From Hymenobacter artigasi (GTDB taxonomy: Bacteria; Bacteroidota; Bacteroidia; Cytophagales; Hymenobacteraceae): DNA of 64,000 bases. Numbering within the stretch: position 1 is the stretch's first letter; the number at the start of each line of letters is the position of its first letter. Both the position numbers and the translations under genes were made by a program. Location: positions 682,001 to 746,000 of the forward strand of contig NZ_JAAVTK010000001.1 in assembly GCF_012275535.1 (NCBI RefSeq), written 5' to 3'. The notes beneath the pieces are model-generated. The model was not told where the DNA came from and ran no database searches. It saw only the letters and a list, made by a program, of their open reading frames with translations. Shown here piece by piece: positions 8,761 to 17,075 of the stretch.

Positions 8761-10511
8761 TAAGAAAGATGGTATTCGGCCAGGCCCATCAGGGCGCGCA
8801 GCATGGCTTGCAGCTTGGTAGTCACGGCCGCCTTCTTGGCCGTGTTGGTGGGCGCGGCCAGGTACTGCTGCCACTCCACGGTCCACTCAAAATCGGGCAG
8901 GCCAGGCAGCAGGGCGGTTTTCAGGAAGGCAATCTGGTTGGCAGTGAGCGCGATGGGCAGCATCAGCTTCACATACTCGTCAATCAGCAGGTTGCAGTCT
9001 GAGGCCGTGGCGGCCGGGAACAACTGCGTGAGCGCCAGTACGTCAATCTTGATATTGACCCCGCTGCGCGTGTAGCCCGTGCCAATGAACAGGTCCGTAA
9101 CCTGGTTGCGGCGCGGCAGCGTCACGGCGTTTATCCAGAGCTCGTGGTACTGCGGCGTCTGGTAGTAGGCGGCCCAGCCGGCCACGTTGGGCGGGTCGCC
9201 CAGCGTTTGCTGCTGCACAAAGGTCAGGCCGTTGAGGTAGTTCCACATGCCGTACTGCACAGCCACGTTGGTGGCGGGCGGAAACGCTACCTGCATCTGC
9301 CGGCACAGCCCCACCGTGAAATCGAGCGGGCTTTTGATGAGGCAGCCCACATTCAGGGCATCGAAGAAATGCTCGGAGCTGAACAACGCCCGCAGCACCG
9401 GCACAACATCGAAGCTTTTGTTGATGAGGATGGTAGCCAGCGGCCGGATAATATCCGTTTCGACCTGCGTATCAATCAAATAATACACAAACCAACGGTA
9501 GAGCTTGCGCACGATAAACCGCGCCGTCTCCACTTGCTGGAAAATCAGGTTGATAAGCGCCTGATACTCCGTGTTGCCGCTGGCCACGATGCTGGCATTG
9601 CCAAAGGCCGAAGAAAACACCTTGGTCGTGGTATCGTGGCGGCTGGCGGTGTAGTAGCTGCCCACGGGCACGGTAGCCAGGTCGCGCCAGCCGGTGAGTA
9701 CTTTGGCGGCGGCCTGCACGTCGGCCTCGGTGTAGTTGGTGTAGTTGCCGGTGCCAATCAGGGGCCCCTTGCCCACCGTGAACAGCTCCAGTAGCTCGCG
9801 GCCGTAGTTCTCGTTGGGGGCACCCACCACGCTCTGGTTGCCGTTGAGGTAGCGCAGCATGGCGGGCGTCACGGTCACGTCCTTGGCCAGCTGCTTCACG
9901 TTGCCCAACGCGTGCTGGCGCAGCAGGCGGCAGTATTCGTAGCCCATGCGCGCATCGTTGATGTTGCTGATTTCCACTACAAAGTGGTTGTGCCAGAACA
10001 GCGTCATCTTCTCCACCAGCGTGGTGCCCTGGCCCAGCACCTGCCCCAGCCACCAGTCGCGCAGCGAAGTGCGGCGCACACCCTCAAAGTTCTGGTCGAA
10101 TACCTGCGCCGTCCAGGTCTGGCCAATGGGCACGCTGGTATCGGTGGCCGACACGTTCACGGGCGGGTCGGGGGCAGTGGCGGGGGCCGTGAGCAGGCCA
10201 TTGAGCACCGCCGTGAGGCTGGAGCCGGCCGCCGCCAGAATCTCCGGCCGGGTGGGGCCAAACAGGCAGCGGCGCAGCAGGTGCGCGGCCTGCTCGTAGC
10301 CCCAGGTGCCAGCGTAGGGCGTGAGGGTGCTGGTAGTGCGGGCCAGGCCGGTGGGCAACTCCTTATTAGCGTAGCGGCTCACGGTTTCGGGCGGGTCCTG
10401 CTGGGCCAGGGCGGCCGCAGGGCCGGCCAGCGGCCCGGGCCGCCCGGCCACAGCCGCCACCGGGGTATTAATTACGGCCGCGTTTCGTTGGAGGAAATGT
10501 CGACGGTTCAT
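8760..10511 (-). CDS. DUF1800 protein
   Basis: The protein has 583 residues. The start MNRRHFLQRN at 10511 begins a Tat-like export signal followed by an Ala/Pro-rich stretch. DUF1800 hallmarks are visible: EQAAHLLRRCLFGPTRPE near residue 80, MTLFWHNHF, ENYGRELLELFTVG and a GWRDL segment, with LARTT and DPPNVAGWAAYY in the C-terminal half. This family of large helical exported proteins has no proven function and is almost always paired with DUF1501 genes, as here. Unlike its partner it lacks a recognisable C-terminal sorting domain. The pair probably forms one transcription unit. Confidence 0.88.
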   Translation of the reverse strand: MNRRHFLQRNAAVINTPVAAVAGRPGPLAGPAAALAQQDPPETVSRYANKELPTGLARTTSTLTPYAGTWGYEQAAHLLRRCLFGPTRPEILAAAGSSLTAVLNGLLTAPATAPDPPVNVSATDTSVPIGQTWTAQVFDQNFEGVRRTSLRDWWLGQVLGQGTTLVEKMTLFWHNHFVVEISNINDARMGYEYCRLLRQHALGNVKQLAKDVTVTPAMLRYLNGNQSVVGAPNENYGRELLELFTVGKGPLIGTGNYTNYTEADVQAAAKVLTGWRDLATVPVGSYYTASRHDTTTKVFSSAFGNASIVASGNTEYQALINLIFQQVETARFIVRKLYRWFVYYLIDTQVETDIIRPLATILINKSFDVVPVLRALFSSEHFFDALNVGCLIKSPLDFTVGLCRQMQVAFPPATNVAVQYGMWNYLNGLTFVQQQTLGDPPNVAGWAAYYQTPQYHELWINAVTLPRRNQVTDLFIGTGYTRSGVNIKIDVLALTQLFPAATASDCNLLIDEYVKLMLPIALTANQIAFLKTALLPGLPDFEWTVEWQQYLAAPTNTAKKAAVTTKLQAMLRALMGLAEYHLS

Positions 10512-10715
10512 AAATAAGCGCAAAAAATGAGGCCAGAAACGTTGCTACAAGGTACCGTTCAGCCGCCGAATACAACGGCATTAACCGGCTGTTTAGCAAA
10601 GACTACAGTCTTCGCCTCGGGTTTAATGCAAGTATCGGTTTCTTTTAATGGGCATCGCATGAAGTGGTGACCGTTTCAGCCGCCTCCCGGCCCAGGTTAC
10701 TGGCTCCGGGCGGCC

Positions 10716-10750
10716 ACAAAAAAAGCGCCCGACCACAAGGGTCGGGCGCT
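10716..10750 (-). terminator. terminator after the NlpC/P60 gene
   Basis: Read on the minus strand, the stem AGCGCCCGACC/GGTCGGGCGCT closes a short loop and is followed by a run of seven T. It lies 30 bases past the stop of the C40 peptidase gene. Confidence 0.85.
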
Positions 10751-10780
10751 CCGTCTTGCGCTTTGGTAGGCGCAGGCTTA

Positions 10781-11494
10781 CTACTCAGCGGAAGCCAGGG
10801 CCGTGGCGGCTTCTTCCAGCGCGGCAGCATCGGCAGCCACGGCGGCGGGCACGCGGCCGGCCGCGTAGAAATTGCGGTGGTAGTAGGGCTGGTTCAGCGA
10901 GCTCACCATGACCCCCCCGTTGGTTGCTGAATGGGCAAACTTGCCGTCTTTCAGGTAAATACCAACGTGGTAAATCGGGCCGTGGCCCCGACGGAAAAAC
11001 ACCAGGTCGCCGGTTTCCATCTCGCTTTTGGCCACGCGCTTGGTGTTGCTAAACATAGCGCGCGACGAGTGAATGAGGTTGATGCCGTATACTTCGTGGA
11101 ATACGCGGGTCACGAAACCCGAGCAGTCGGTGCCCTTGCGCGAATTGCTGCCGTAGCTGTAAGGCGTCCCAATCCAGTCGGTTACCGTGCGCAGCAGGTC
11201 CTTGTTTTCGTCGAAGGCCAGGTGCAGTCCCAGGGTTTGGGCGTAGTAGTGGTAGGTGAGCGAGTCGCGGGAGGCGGCCAGCTCGGCGGCAGTGGGCTTG
11301 GTGGCCGGTGGGTTGCCAAAGTCGCGAGGCTCGGTGGCGGGCTTTCCTATCGTCAGGGCCGGAAGCAGCGAAGCTTCGGCTACGACCGGTGCCGAAGCGG
11401 CACGGGCCATAACCGAAGCTTCGGGGGCGCGTTCAAAGAAGAAGGAGAGGGCCAGCGAGGTAGCGGCGAGGCAATACAGGAGGCTGTGTTTCAT
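10781..11494 (-). CDS. NlpC/P60 (C40) family cell-wall peptidase
   Basis: The protein has 237 residues with an N-terminal hydrophobic export segment (LLYCLAATSLALSFFF). The C-terminal NlpC/P60 domain spans about residues 100-215. The catalytic Cys124 is in GTDCSGFVTRVF, the first His176 in IYHVGIYL, and the next His188 in GKFAHSA. This is the Cys-His-His arrangement of D,L-endopeptidases that cut peptide stems of peptidoglycan. GTPYSYGSNSRKGTDCSG is the usual lead-in. There is no SH3 or LysM targeting domain, so wall binding must come from the catalytic domain. It is monocistronic, with its own terminator. Confidence 0.9.
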   Translation of the reverse strand: MKHSLLYCLAATSLALSFFFERAPEASVMARAASAPVVAEASLLPALTIGKPATEPRDFGNPPATKPTAAELAASRDSLTYHYYAQTLGLHLAFDENKDLLRTVTDWIGTPYSYGSNSRKGTDCSGFVTRVFHEVYGINLIHSSRAMFSNTKRVAKSEMETGDLVFFRRGHGPIYHVGIYLKDGKFAHSATNGGVMVSSLNQPYYHRNFYAAGRVPAAVAADAAALEEAATALASAE

Positions 11495-11827
11495 TGTCCG
11501 TCGTTAGGGTTGGGGGCAAAAAACCGGATTCCAAGGTGAGGGCGGAAGAGCCGGAGTAGTAGCTTTCTTAGGCGATAGGCAAGGCTGACTGCAGCCGAGT
11601 GAAGAGGTGATGAAAAGCAGTTGTACCCGATAATTTCTATTGTTCGTAGAACAGGTCACAGGGTAAAGCTAGGTTAAACTTTTCGTAAGTCCGGCACTTT
11701 TTCTTTAAAAAGGGCAAAAATACTTTACAAAAGATAATTTTATCAACAAATATTAACCTTACAGCTTGCAACCAAGCTCCTCTTTACTTCGTATCTGCGC
11801 GGTCAGAATATTCATATATCCTACTTC
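11495..11827. other. AT-rich intergenic region between divergent genes
   Basis: There are 333 bases without a gene. The right half (about 11660-11770) is strongly AT-rich and should hold promoters for the genes on either side. A perfect-arm dyad TGTTCGTAGAACA lies at 11641-11653. The TACTTTAC sequence near 11730 is one base away from the TAnnTTTG box. No RNA gene was recognised. Confidence 0.5.
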
Positions 11828-12175
11828 ATGCAAAAACTCCGGACCTGGACCAATTCTCCCCTCGCTTTCATTGCCCGCCGCGTGCTAAAAGCCCGGCGCG
11901 TGGCCATGGTAGTGGGCCAAACCGTGCACCTGAGCGGAGCCTCCCGCGAGGACTTCTTAGCCGATGCCGAATGGGTGGCCCACGAGGCCGTGCACCTGCG
12001 CCAGTACCAGGAGCACGGCCTGCTTCCCTTCCTCTGGAAATACCTCATCGAGTCGGCCCGCGTGGGCTACTACCACAACAAGTTTGAAGTGGAAGCCCGC
12101 GAGGAAGCCCGCCGCGTGGTGCTGGCCAACCCCGCCCACGTACTACGCCCCCTGCCACGCCACGCGCAGCCCTGA
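11828..12175 (+). CDS. small HExxH protein (DUF4157-like)
   Basis: This 115-residue protein carries a zinc-metallopeptidase-type motif VAHEAVHLRQY, with His52, Glu53 and His56, followed by a GLLPFLWKYLIES helix and YHNKFEVEAREEA, whose acidic residues could supply the third metal ligand. This arrangement matches short DUF4157-like domains seen alone or fused to larger proteins. No signal peptide is apparent. The substrate and even peptidase activity are inferred only from the motif. GC content and codon use match neighbouring genes. Confidence 0.7.
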   Translation: MQKLRTWTNSPLAFIARRVLKARRVAMVVGQTVHLSGASREDFLADAEWVAHEAVHLRQYQEHGLLPFLWKYLIESARVGYYHNKFEVEAREEARRVVLANPAHVLRPLPRHAQP

Positions 12176-12322
12176 TTTGAGGGGGTTAAGAACCGCGAAA
12201 GCCAAAATAAAACCGGCGAATTGCAACTAACCGGGAGCTGATTACGAATAAACCTAACGCCTGGGGCACTGCGGTGTCCGGCTTTGCTTTTTTCTCTCCA
12301 CTCCCCTTTCCGTCTCAGTATC

Positions 12323-13111
12323 ATGGATAACCAGAAAGACCAGCTCGGAACTTCGAACCCGACCAACACCGAACGCAACGCCCAATCTTCGGCCACCACG
12401 CCGGATACTGCCAGCGGCGCTTCGGCCGCTTCGCGCAAATCGGCCCCCACGCCCAGCGCCCAAAGCTCCTCCCCTACTCCCGACGCGCAGAACCAAACTA
12501 CGGCCAACGCCGGCGACAACCGCCAGGGCGAAGGCCAGCAAACCAACGACCAGACCGGCTCCCTGGTTGATACGGCCCTGAACAGCGGCAAGAAGTGGAT
12601 TGAGGACTCCGGCGTGCTCGACAGCGTGAACCAGCTGCCGCAGTCGCTCAAAGACCTCGGCACCCGTGCCCTCGATAAAGTCAACGGCCTCAGCACGACC
12701 CAGAAAGTAGTGGGCGGCGCTATTCTGGCCGGTGGCGTTGCCTGGCTGGCTACCCGCAAGGGCAAGTCCGGCAGCAGCGAAAGCAGCTCCTATAACTACG
12801 GCCGCCAGCGCGATGCCGGCTATGGCCGCAGCAAATATGGCTACCAGGCTCCCGACGCATCCACCAGCCGCCGCCCGGCCGCCGGCACCACCGGCCGCTC
12901 CGACAGCGGCTCGCCATACGCCAGCGGCAAGCGCTTCGGCAGTCCTAGCAGCGATGCCAGCGACTCCAAGTCGTCCGGCAACACCGGCATCCACTCGGGC
13001 AGCGGCCGCAATGAGAGCAGCCCCAGCGCCTCGGCCCACACCGACCACGGCGCGCAGGCTTCCGACCGCAGCTCCCACTCGAAGGAAGACGGCTTCCGCA
13101 GCATCGAATAG
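12323..13111 (+). CDS. low-complexity Ser/Asp/Gly-rich protein with one hydrophobic segment
   Basis: This 262-residue protein begins at the ATG at 12323 (MDNQKDQLG), preferred because the upstream extension is hydrophobic and unlike the rest. Residues 1-80 are polar and rich in Thr, Ser, Gln and Asn. A conserved-looking core follows (about 85-150) with SGVLDSVNQLPQSLKDLG and a membrane-like VVGGAILAGGVAWLATRKG. The C-terminal 110 residues are Ser/Arg/Gly-rich and likely disordered. No named family is recognised. It resembles small membrane-associated stress proteins of Bacteroidota, but that is only a resemblance. It ends at a strong terminator. Confidence 0.7.
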   Translation: MDNQKDQLGTSNPTNTERNAQSSATTPDTASGASAASRKSAPTPSAQSSSPTPDAQNQTTANAGDNRQGEGQQTNDQTGSLVDTALNSGKKWIEDSGVLDSVNQLPQSLKDLGTRALDKVNGLSTTQKVVGGAILAGGVAWLATRKGKSGSSESSSYNYGRQRDAGYGRSKYGYQAPDASTSRRPAAGTTGRSDSGSPYASGKRFGSPSSDASDSKSSGNTGIHSGSGRNESSPSASAHTDHGAQASDRSSHSKEDGFRSIE

Positions 13112-13129
13112 GCTCGCTGGCCACTAAAT

Positions 13130-13169
13130 AAAAAAATCCCCGCTTCTCATCGAAGCGGGGATTTTTTTT
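13130..13169. terminator. bidirectional terminator between convergent genes
   Basis: The stem AAATCCCCGCTTC/GAAGCGGGGATTT closes a short loop, with A-runs on the left and T-runs on the right. It serves the low-complexity protein gene and the convergent AraC-type gene. Confidence 0.9.
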
Positions 13170-13197
13170 GCCATTGCCTCAACGGCAGAAAGGCGGC

Positions 13198-14124
13198 TTA
13201 GATATTCATGGCCGACTCGCGGCGGCGCATCTTGCCGGCCGGAATGCCGAACATCATCTTGAAGCGGCGGCAGAAATAGGCGGTGTCCTTATAGCCCACT
13301 TCCTTGCCGATGTCGCGGATGCTTTTCTTTGTCGTACGCAGCAGGAATACGGCGCGCTCCATGCGCTGGTATTCGATGTAGTCCTGCGGGTTGATATTGG
13401 TCAGCATCTTGAAATACTGGCCCACGTAGTCCTCGCTCACGTTGGCTACGCCGCTCAGCACTTTGTTGGAGAGGTCGCCGCCCAAGTTCTCCTTGATGTA
13501 GTTGAACAGGTCAATCAGGCGCGGGTCTTTGAAGTAGGTGCTGTTGGTGGCCAGCTGCTCCACAAACATGTTGTTGCGCAGCACGTAGCGCACCACTTCC
13601 ACCACAATGTTCTCGGTGTAAATGTTGATGAGGCGCTCGCGGCCGGGCAGGTCCTGCATGCTCTCTTCCACCACCTTAATCACCAAGTTGGCCAGCTTGG
13701 CCTGGCCCGAGATGAGGAAAGCCGGTACGTCGAGCGAGGCGAAGAAGTTCACCGAGTCGAACACCTTGGCTTCGAAGCTCACAAAGCTGTGGCTTTCTTC
13801 GGCGTCGCCGATGAGGTCGAGGCTGTCGTTGGAATGGAAGAACTTGTCCTTGTTCGAAATCAGGTCATCGTTGGTGATGACGCGGTTTTTGGTGTCCTCG
13901 CCGTAGCTCACGCGGGTGGGCCGGCCGCCGGGAATGAACAGCATCTCGCCTTCCTCCACCACCATCGTTTCTTCGCCAAACGTGAGGTGGCCTTTGTGGA
14001 GCAGAATCAGGTTGTTGCCGACGTCGTAGGAATTGCGCACGGTGAAGGGCTGGTGCAGCACCAGGTTTTTGGCCTTGATGTAGCGAACGCCCAACGACTC
14101 GATGACTTTATTGTAATCTTCCAT
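13198..14124 (-). CDS. AraC-family transcriptional regulator
   Basis: The protein has 308 residues. The N-terminal 100 residues form a cupin-like sensor (LILLHKGHLTFGEETMVVEEGEMLFIPGG). The C-terminal 100 residues hold the two helix-turn-helix units of AraC/XylS proteins: LSGVANVSEDYVGQYFKML, then IRDIGKEVGYKDTAYFCRRF and MFGIPAGKMRR. The ligand is unknown. It stands alone, upstream of the acyl-CoA dehydrogenase terminator, and could regulate that neighbour, but nothing in the sequence proves it. An inverted AT-rich stretch before its start gives no clear promoter match. Confidence 0.88.
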   Translation of the reverse strand: MEDYNKVIESLGVRYIKAKNLVLHQPFTVRNSYDVGNNLILLHKGHLTFGEETMVVEEGEMLFIPGGRPTRVSYGEDTKNRVITNDDLISNKDKFFHSNDSLDLIGDAEESHSFVSFEAKVFDSVNFFASLDVPAFLISGQAKLANLVIKVVEESMQDLPGRERLINIYTENIVVEVVRYVLRNNMFVEQLATNSTYFKDPRLIDLFNYIKENLGGDLSNKVLSGVANVSEDYVGQYFKMLTNINPQDYIEYQRMERAVFLLRTTKKSIRDIGKEVGYKDTAYFCRRFKMMFGIPAGKMRRRESAMNI

Positions 14125-14216
14125 AATTCAGGTGGCCCGAGAGGGCCTTGAGGGATGCGGGTGGGGTAACTGGGTGGCTACCGCAATGCAATATAACAGC
14201 TTGAAATTCACAAAAA

Positions 14217-14250
14217 CTAAAAACCCAGCCAAATAGTGGCTGGGTTTTGT
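14217..14250 (-). terminator. terminator after the acyl-CoA dehydrogenase gene
   Basis: On the minus strand, the stem AAAACCCAGCCA/TGGCTGGGTTTT is followed by a T-rich tract. It lies about 33 bases past the acyl-CoA dehydrogenase stop. Confidence 0.85.
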
Positions 14251-14282
14251 GCAATGAATCTGAATTTTAGGCAATTCCCCCC

Positions 14283-15443
14283 TTACTTGAGGATATCCCG
14301 CGAAATCACAATTTTTTGAATTTCCGAAGTACCCTCGTAAATCTGGGTAATCTTGGCGTCGCGCATGAAGCGCTCGACGTGGTATTCCTTCACAAAGCCG
14401 TAGCCACCATGAATCTGGACGGCCTCTACGGCCGAGTCCATGGCAACCTTGGAGGCGAAGAGCTTGGCCATGGCCCCCGACTTGCCATAATCGGCGTGGT
14501 TGTCCTTGTCGGCGGCGGCTTGCAGGCAGAGCAGGCGGGCCGCATCTACGTTGGTCGCCATGTCGGCCAGCTTAAACTGAATGGCCTGATGCTGCGAAAT
14601 CGGCACGCCAAAGGCCTTGCGCTCCTTGGCGTATTTCAGGCTGAGCTCCAGCGAGCCGGAGGCAATGCCCAGCGCCTGCGCCGCAATGCCGATGCGGCCG
14701 CCGGCCAGCACCTGCATGGCAAACTTGAAGCCGAAGCCGTCGGCCCCGATACGGTTTTCCTTGGGCACCTTCACATCGGTAAACATGAGCGAGCAGGTGT
14801 CGGAGCCGCGAATGCCGAGCTTGTTCTCCTTAGGGCCCTGGATGAAGCCGGGCATGTCCTTGTCCACGATGAGGACGTTGATGCCACGCGACTTCAGCTC
14901 GGGGTTGGTTTGGGCAATAACGAGGTAAACCGAGGCGGTGGTGCCGTTGGTAATCCAGTTTTTGGTACCGTTGAGGAGGTAATGGTCGCCCATGTCCTCG
15001 GCGGTGGTGCGCTGGCTGGTGGCGTCGGAGCCGGCTTCGGGCTCGCTCAGGGCAAAGGCGCCAATAATTTCGCCCGAGCACAGGCGGGGCAGGTATTTCT
15101 GCTTCTGCTCTTCGGTGCCGTACTGCTCCAGGCCCCAGCACACCAGCGAGTTGTTCACGCTCATGATAACCGAACACGAAGCATCAACCTTGCTGATTTC
15201 CTCCATCGCCAGCACGTAGCTCACGGTGTCGAGGCCGGAGCCGCCGTACTCGGGGCTCACCATCATGCCCATGAAACCCAGCTCGCCCATCTTTTTGATT
15301 TGCGCGGTGGGGAATTTCTGGTGCTCGTCGCGCTCGATTACGCCGGCCCACAGCTCGCTCTGGGCAAAGTCGCGGGCAGCGTCGCGCACGGCCAGCTGCT
15401 CTTCATTGAGTTGGTAAATATTGGAGGATGTGGCGGTTTGCAT
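14283..15443 (-). CDS. acyl-CoA dehydrogenase
   Basis: The 386 residues match the standard length. N-terminal helices (LNEEQLAVRDAARDFAQSEL) lead to the middle beta domain with FALSEPEAGSDATSQRT and KNWITNG, which hold the FAD-binding residues. The C-terminal domain has QIHGGYGFVKEYHVERFMRD and IYEGTSEIQKIVI; the Glu in IYEGTSE is the usual catalytic base of short-chain and medium-chain enzymes. It catalyses the first alpha,beta-dehydrogenation of acyl-CoA, passing electrons to ETF in the cytoplasm. Chain length is not determinable here. A good TTG/TACTTTTG promoter lies 32 bases upstream. Confidence 0.95.
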   Translation of the reverse strand: MQTATSSNIYQLNEEQLAVRDAARDFAQSELWAGVIERDEHQKFPTAQIKKMGELGFMGMMVSPEYGGSGLDTVSYVLAMEEISKVDASCSVIMSVNNSLVCWGLEQYGTEEQKQKYLPRLCSGEIIGAFALSEPEAGSDATSQRTTAEDMGDHYLLNGTKNWITNGTTASVYLVIAQTNPELKSRGINVLIVDKDMPGFIQGPKENKLGIRGSDTCSLMFTDVKVPKENRIGADGFGFKFAMQVLAGGRIGIAAQALGIASGSLELSLKYAKERKAFGVPISQHQAIQFKLADMATNVDAARLLCLQAAADKDNHADYGKSGAMAKLFASKVAMDSAVEAVQIHGGYGFVKEYHVERFMRDAKITQIYEGTSEIQKIVISRDILK

Positions 15444-15474
15444 GGGCGGGGTGGGAATAATTGATTTAACGGCG

Positions 15475-15505
15475 CAAAAGTACGGCCCTGGGGCACGACG
15501 GACAA
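15475..15505 (-). promoter_or_regulatory. promoter of the acyl-CoA dehydrogenase gene
   Basis: On the minus strand, TTG (15505-15503) is followed after 20 bases by TACTTTTG (15482-15475), matching the Bacteroidota -33/-7 consensus and spacing. The start codon is 31 bases further on. Confidence 0.65.
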
Positions 15506-15621
15506 GGTGAACGGTTACACTCAGCCCCCCTAACAGCTGTTAGCCGACAAAAGATTCTGGCCTTTCTGCCTAAACAACCTCCGGGAGCGGCCCGGAGTTT
15601 TTGCACGACTTTTACCCGGAT

Positions 15622-15984
15622 ATGACCATTCGCCTCCTCAGCCGCTACGCGCTGGCTCTATTATTCACGCTGGCCGGCATCTGGCATTTTGTGCACCCGG
15701 CTACTTACCTGACCATTATGCCGCCCGCGCTGCCAGCCCCACTGGCCCTGGTGTACCTGAGCGGCATTTTTGAAATGCTGGGCGGCCTGGGGCTGCTGCC
15801 GGCCCGGACCCGGCGGCTGGCCGGCGGGGGCCTGCTGGCGCTGCTGGTGGCCGTGTTTCCGGCCAATGTGCACATGGCCCTGATTCATGAGCAGCTGCAC
15901 ATTCCTGGCTGGCTAGCCTGGGGCCGCCTGCCCTTGCAGCTGCCGCTACTGTGGTGGGTGTGGCGGGTAATGCACCAGAAGTAG
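15622..15984 (+). CDS. DoxX-family membrane protein
   Basis: This 120-residue protein has four predicted membrane helices (about 5-25, 42-60, 70-90, 98-117). The pattern LAGIWHFVHPATYLTIMPP, then LVYLSGIFEMLGGLGLL, is typical of DoxX/DoxD-like proteins, small inner-membrane proteins of mostly unknown function. The ATG at 15622 is preferred to the TTG seven codons earlier because it begins the first helix cleanly. It stands alone on the plus strand. Confidence 0.8.
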   Translation: MTIRLLSRYALALLFTLAGIWHFVHPATYLTIMPPALPAPLALVYLSGIFEMLGGLGLLPARTRRLAGGGLLALLVAVFPANVHMALIHEQLHIPGWLAWGRLPLQLPLLWWVWRVMHQK

Positions 15985-16476
15985 TGCCAGCCTATATTGC
16001 GGGCGCATTTTCTACCATTTGCTGTATGTTGACAAACGCAAATAATTTCCTTCCAGGCCTCATGGTTCTGTTGCTGGCTGTTCGTGCGCGGCGATTATCT
16101 GCGCTACATTTTCTCGCCGGTTTCGCTGGTCTATAAAGGGGGGCAGCAGAGGAGCTACTTCTTCCGCCCCCGCCCGGCCGGCCAGTAGCAGCAGCTCATC
16201 ATCCGGATGGTCCTCCGCACCCGCCCGACAGGCCGGGCTGCTCGGCCATGCTCGTTGGTTTTTCGATGAAAAACAACGCATTAGCTCATTTTTCGACGGC
16301 TTTTTTCCCTTCGAAAACACCTTGCCCTAAGCCCCTGGGAGCTAGGGGCTTATTGGGCCGTTTGCAAGCATTGGAATGGCACTATACCTTGCCAATTTAG
16401 CATTAAATTTGCATTTTTGATATATTTTTCGTACCTTTGTATCAGATATAAACAATTTTTCACCTAATCAATCATA
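15985..16476. other. intergenic region with a possible gene remnant
   Basis: There are 492 bases without a supported gene. From about 16033 to 16188 a plus-strand frame without a start codon reads RGDYLRYIFSPVSLVYKGG and ends RPRPAGQ; it looks like the tail of a protein but matches nothing I know. A short hairpin (AAGCCCCT/AGGGGCTT, 16329-16351) has no T-run. The right end carries the promoter of the DUF4332 gene. Confidence 0.5.
16408..16439 (+). promoter_or_regulatory. promoter of the DUF4332 gene
   Basis: TTTG (16408-16411), a 20-base AT-rich spacer and TACCTTTG (16432-16439) match the Bacteroidota -33/-7 consensus exactly. The start codon is 37 bases downstream. This is the clearest promoter in the window. 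Confidence 0.8.
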
Positions 16477-16887
16477 ATGCAATATCAAATCAATGAGATT
16501 ACGAGTATCCCCAACGCCCAAGTAAAAAAGCTGAAAGAGCAGGGCATTACCACCGCCGATGCGCTGCTAAGCGCAGGCCGCACGCCCGCCGCTCGCCGTG
16601 CCCTGGCCAAGGCCACCGGCATCCAGGAAATCAATCTATTTAAGTGGGTCAACTACGCCGACCTTTCCCGCGTCGACGGCCTGGACCCCGAGCTGACCGG
16701 CTTGCTCGAAGAAGTCGGCATTACCACCCTGCTGGACCTGCGCGGCCGTTCGCCTTTTAGTCTGCACAGCAAGCTGGTGTCCACCAACCACGAGCATCAC
16801 TTCGTGAACATGGTGCCCGACATGATGAAGGTGGTCGACATGGTGAACCACGCCAAAACCATGGAGCCGGAAGTAGCTTACCGCTAA
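16477..16887 (+). CDS. DUF4332 (helix-hairpin-helix) protein
   Basis: This 136-residue protein has two helix-hairpin-helix-like repeats: ITSIPNAQVKKLKEQGITTADALLSAG (about 8-35) and LSRVDGLDPELTGLLEEVGITTLLDLRGRSP (about 62-92), the arrangement of DUF4332. Such domains resemble those of DNA-binding repair proteins, but the family has no proven activity. The C-terminal helix has KMVDMVNHAK-like residues. It has its own strong promoter and a UUCG-capped terminator, so it is a monocistronic gene probably expressed at high level. Confidence 0.85.
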   Translation: MQYQINEITSIPNAQVKKLKEQGITTADALLSAGRTPAARRALAKATGIQEINLFKWVNYADLSRVDGLDPELTGLLEEVGITTLLDLRGRSPFSLHSKLVSTNHEHHFVNMVPDMMKVVDMVNHAKTMEPEVAYR

Positions 16888-16912
16888 CCCTTTCCGTTTG
16901 CAAAAAGCTGCC

Positions 16913-16942
16913 AGCTGCCTTGTTCGCAAGGCAGCTTTTTTT
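16913..16942 (+). terminator. UUCG-tetraloop terminator after the DUF4332 gene
   Basis: A perfect 10-bp stem (AGCTGCCTTG/CAAGGCAGCT) is closed by a TTCG loop and followed by a T-run. Confidence 0.92.
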
Positions 16943-16965
16943 GTGTTTGAAACGACCCGGCCGGC

Positions 16966-17004
16966 ACCTCACCCCCAGCCCCTCTCCACAGGAGAGGGGG
17001 AGCC
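16966..17004. repeat. solo copy of the CACCTCACCCCC...GGAGAGGGG element
   Basis: CACCTCACCCCCAGCCCCTC and a following GGAGAGGGGGAGCC match one arm of the palindromes at 38681, 42408 and 45210. No partner arm is found nearby, so this copy is a single unit. It lies between the DUF4332 terminator and the recJ 3' end. Confidence 0.75.
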
Positions 17005-17075
17005 AGCTGATTGTGGCGCATTACCGGCGACCTGTACCCGTGAGACGAAGCCGGGTATTCACTCGTGCATCAAAC

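Noticed and set aside
16033..16188. Plus-strand frame with RGDYLRYIFSPVSLVYKGG
   Set aside because: No start codon and no recognisable family; kept only as a possible remnant.
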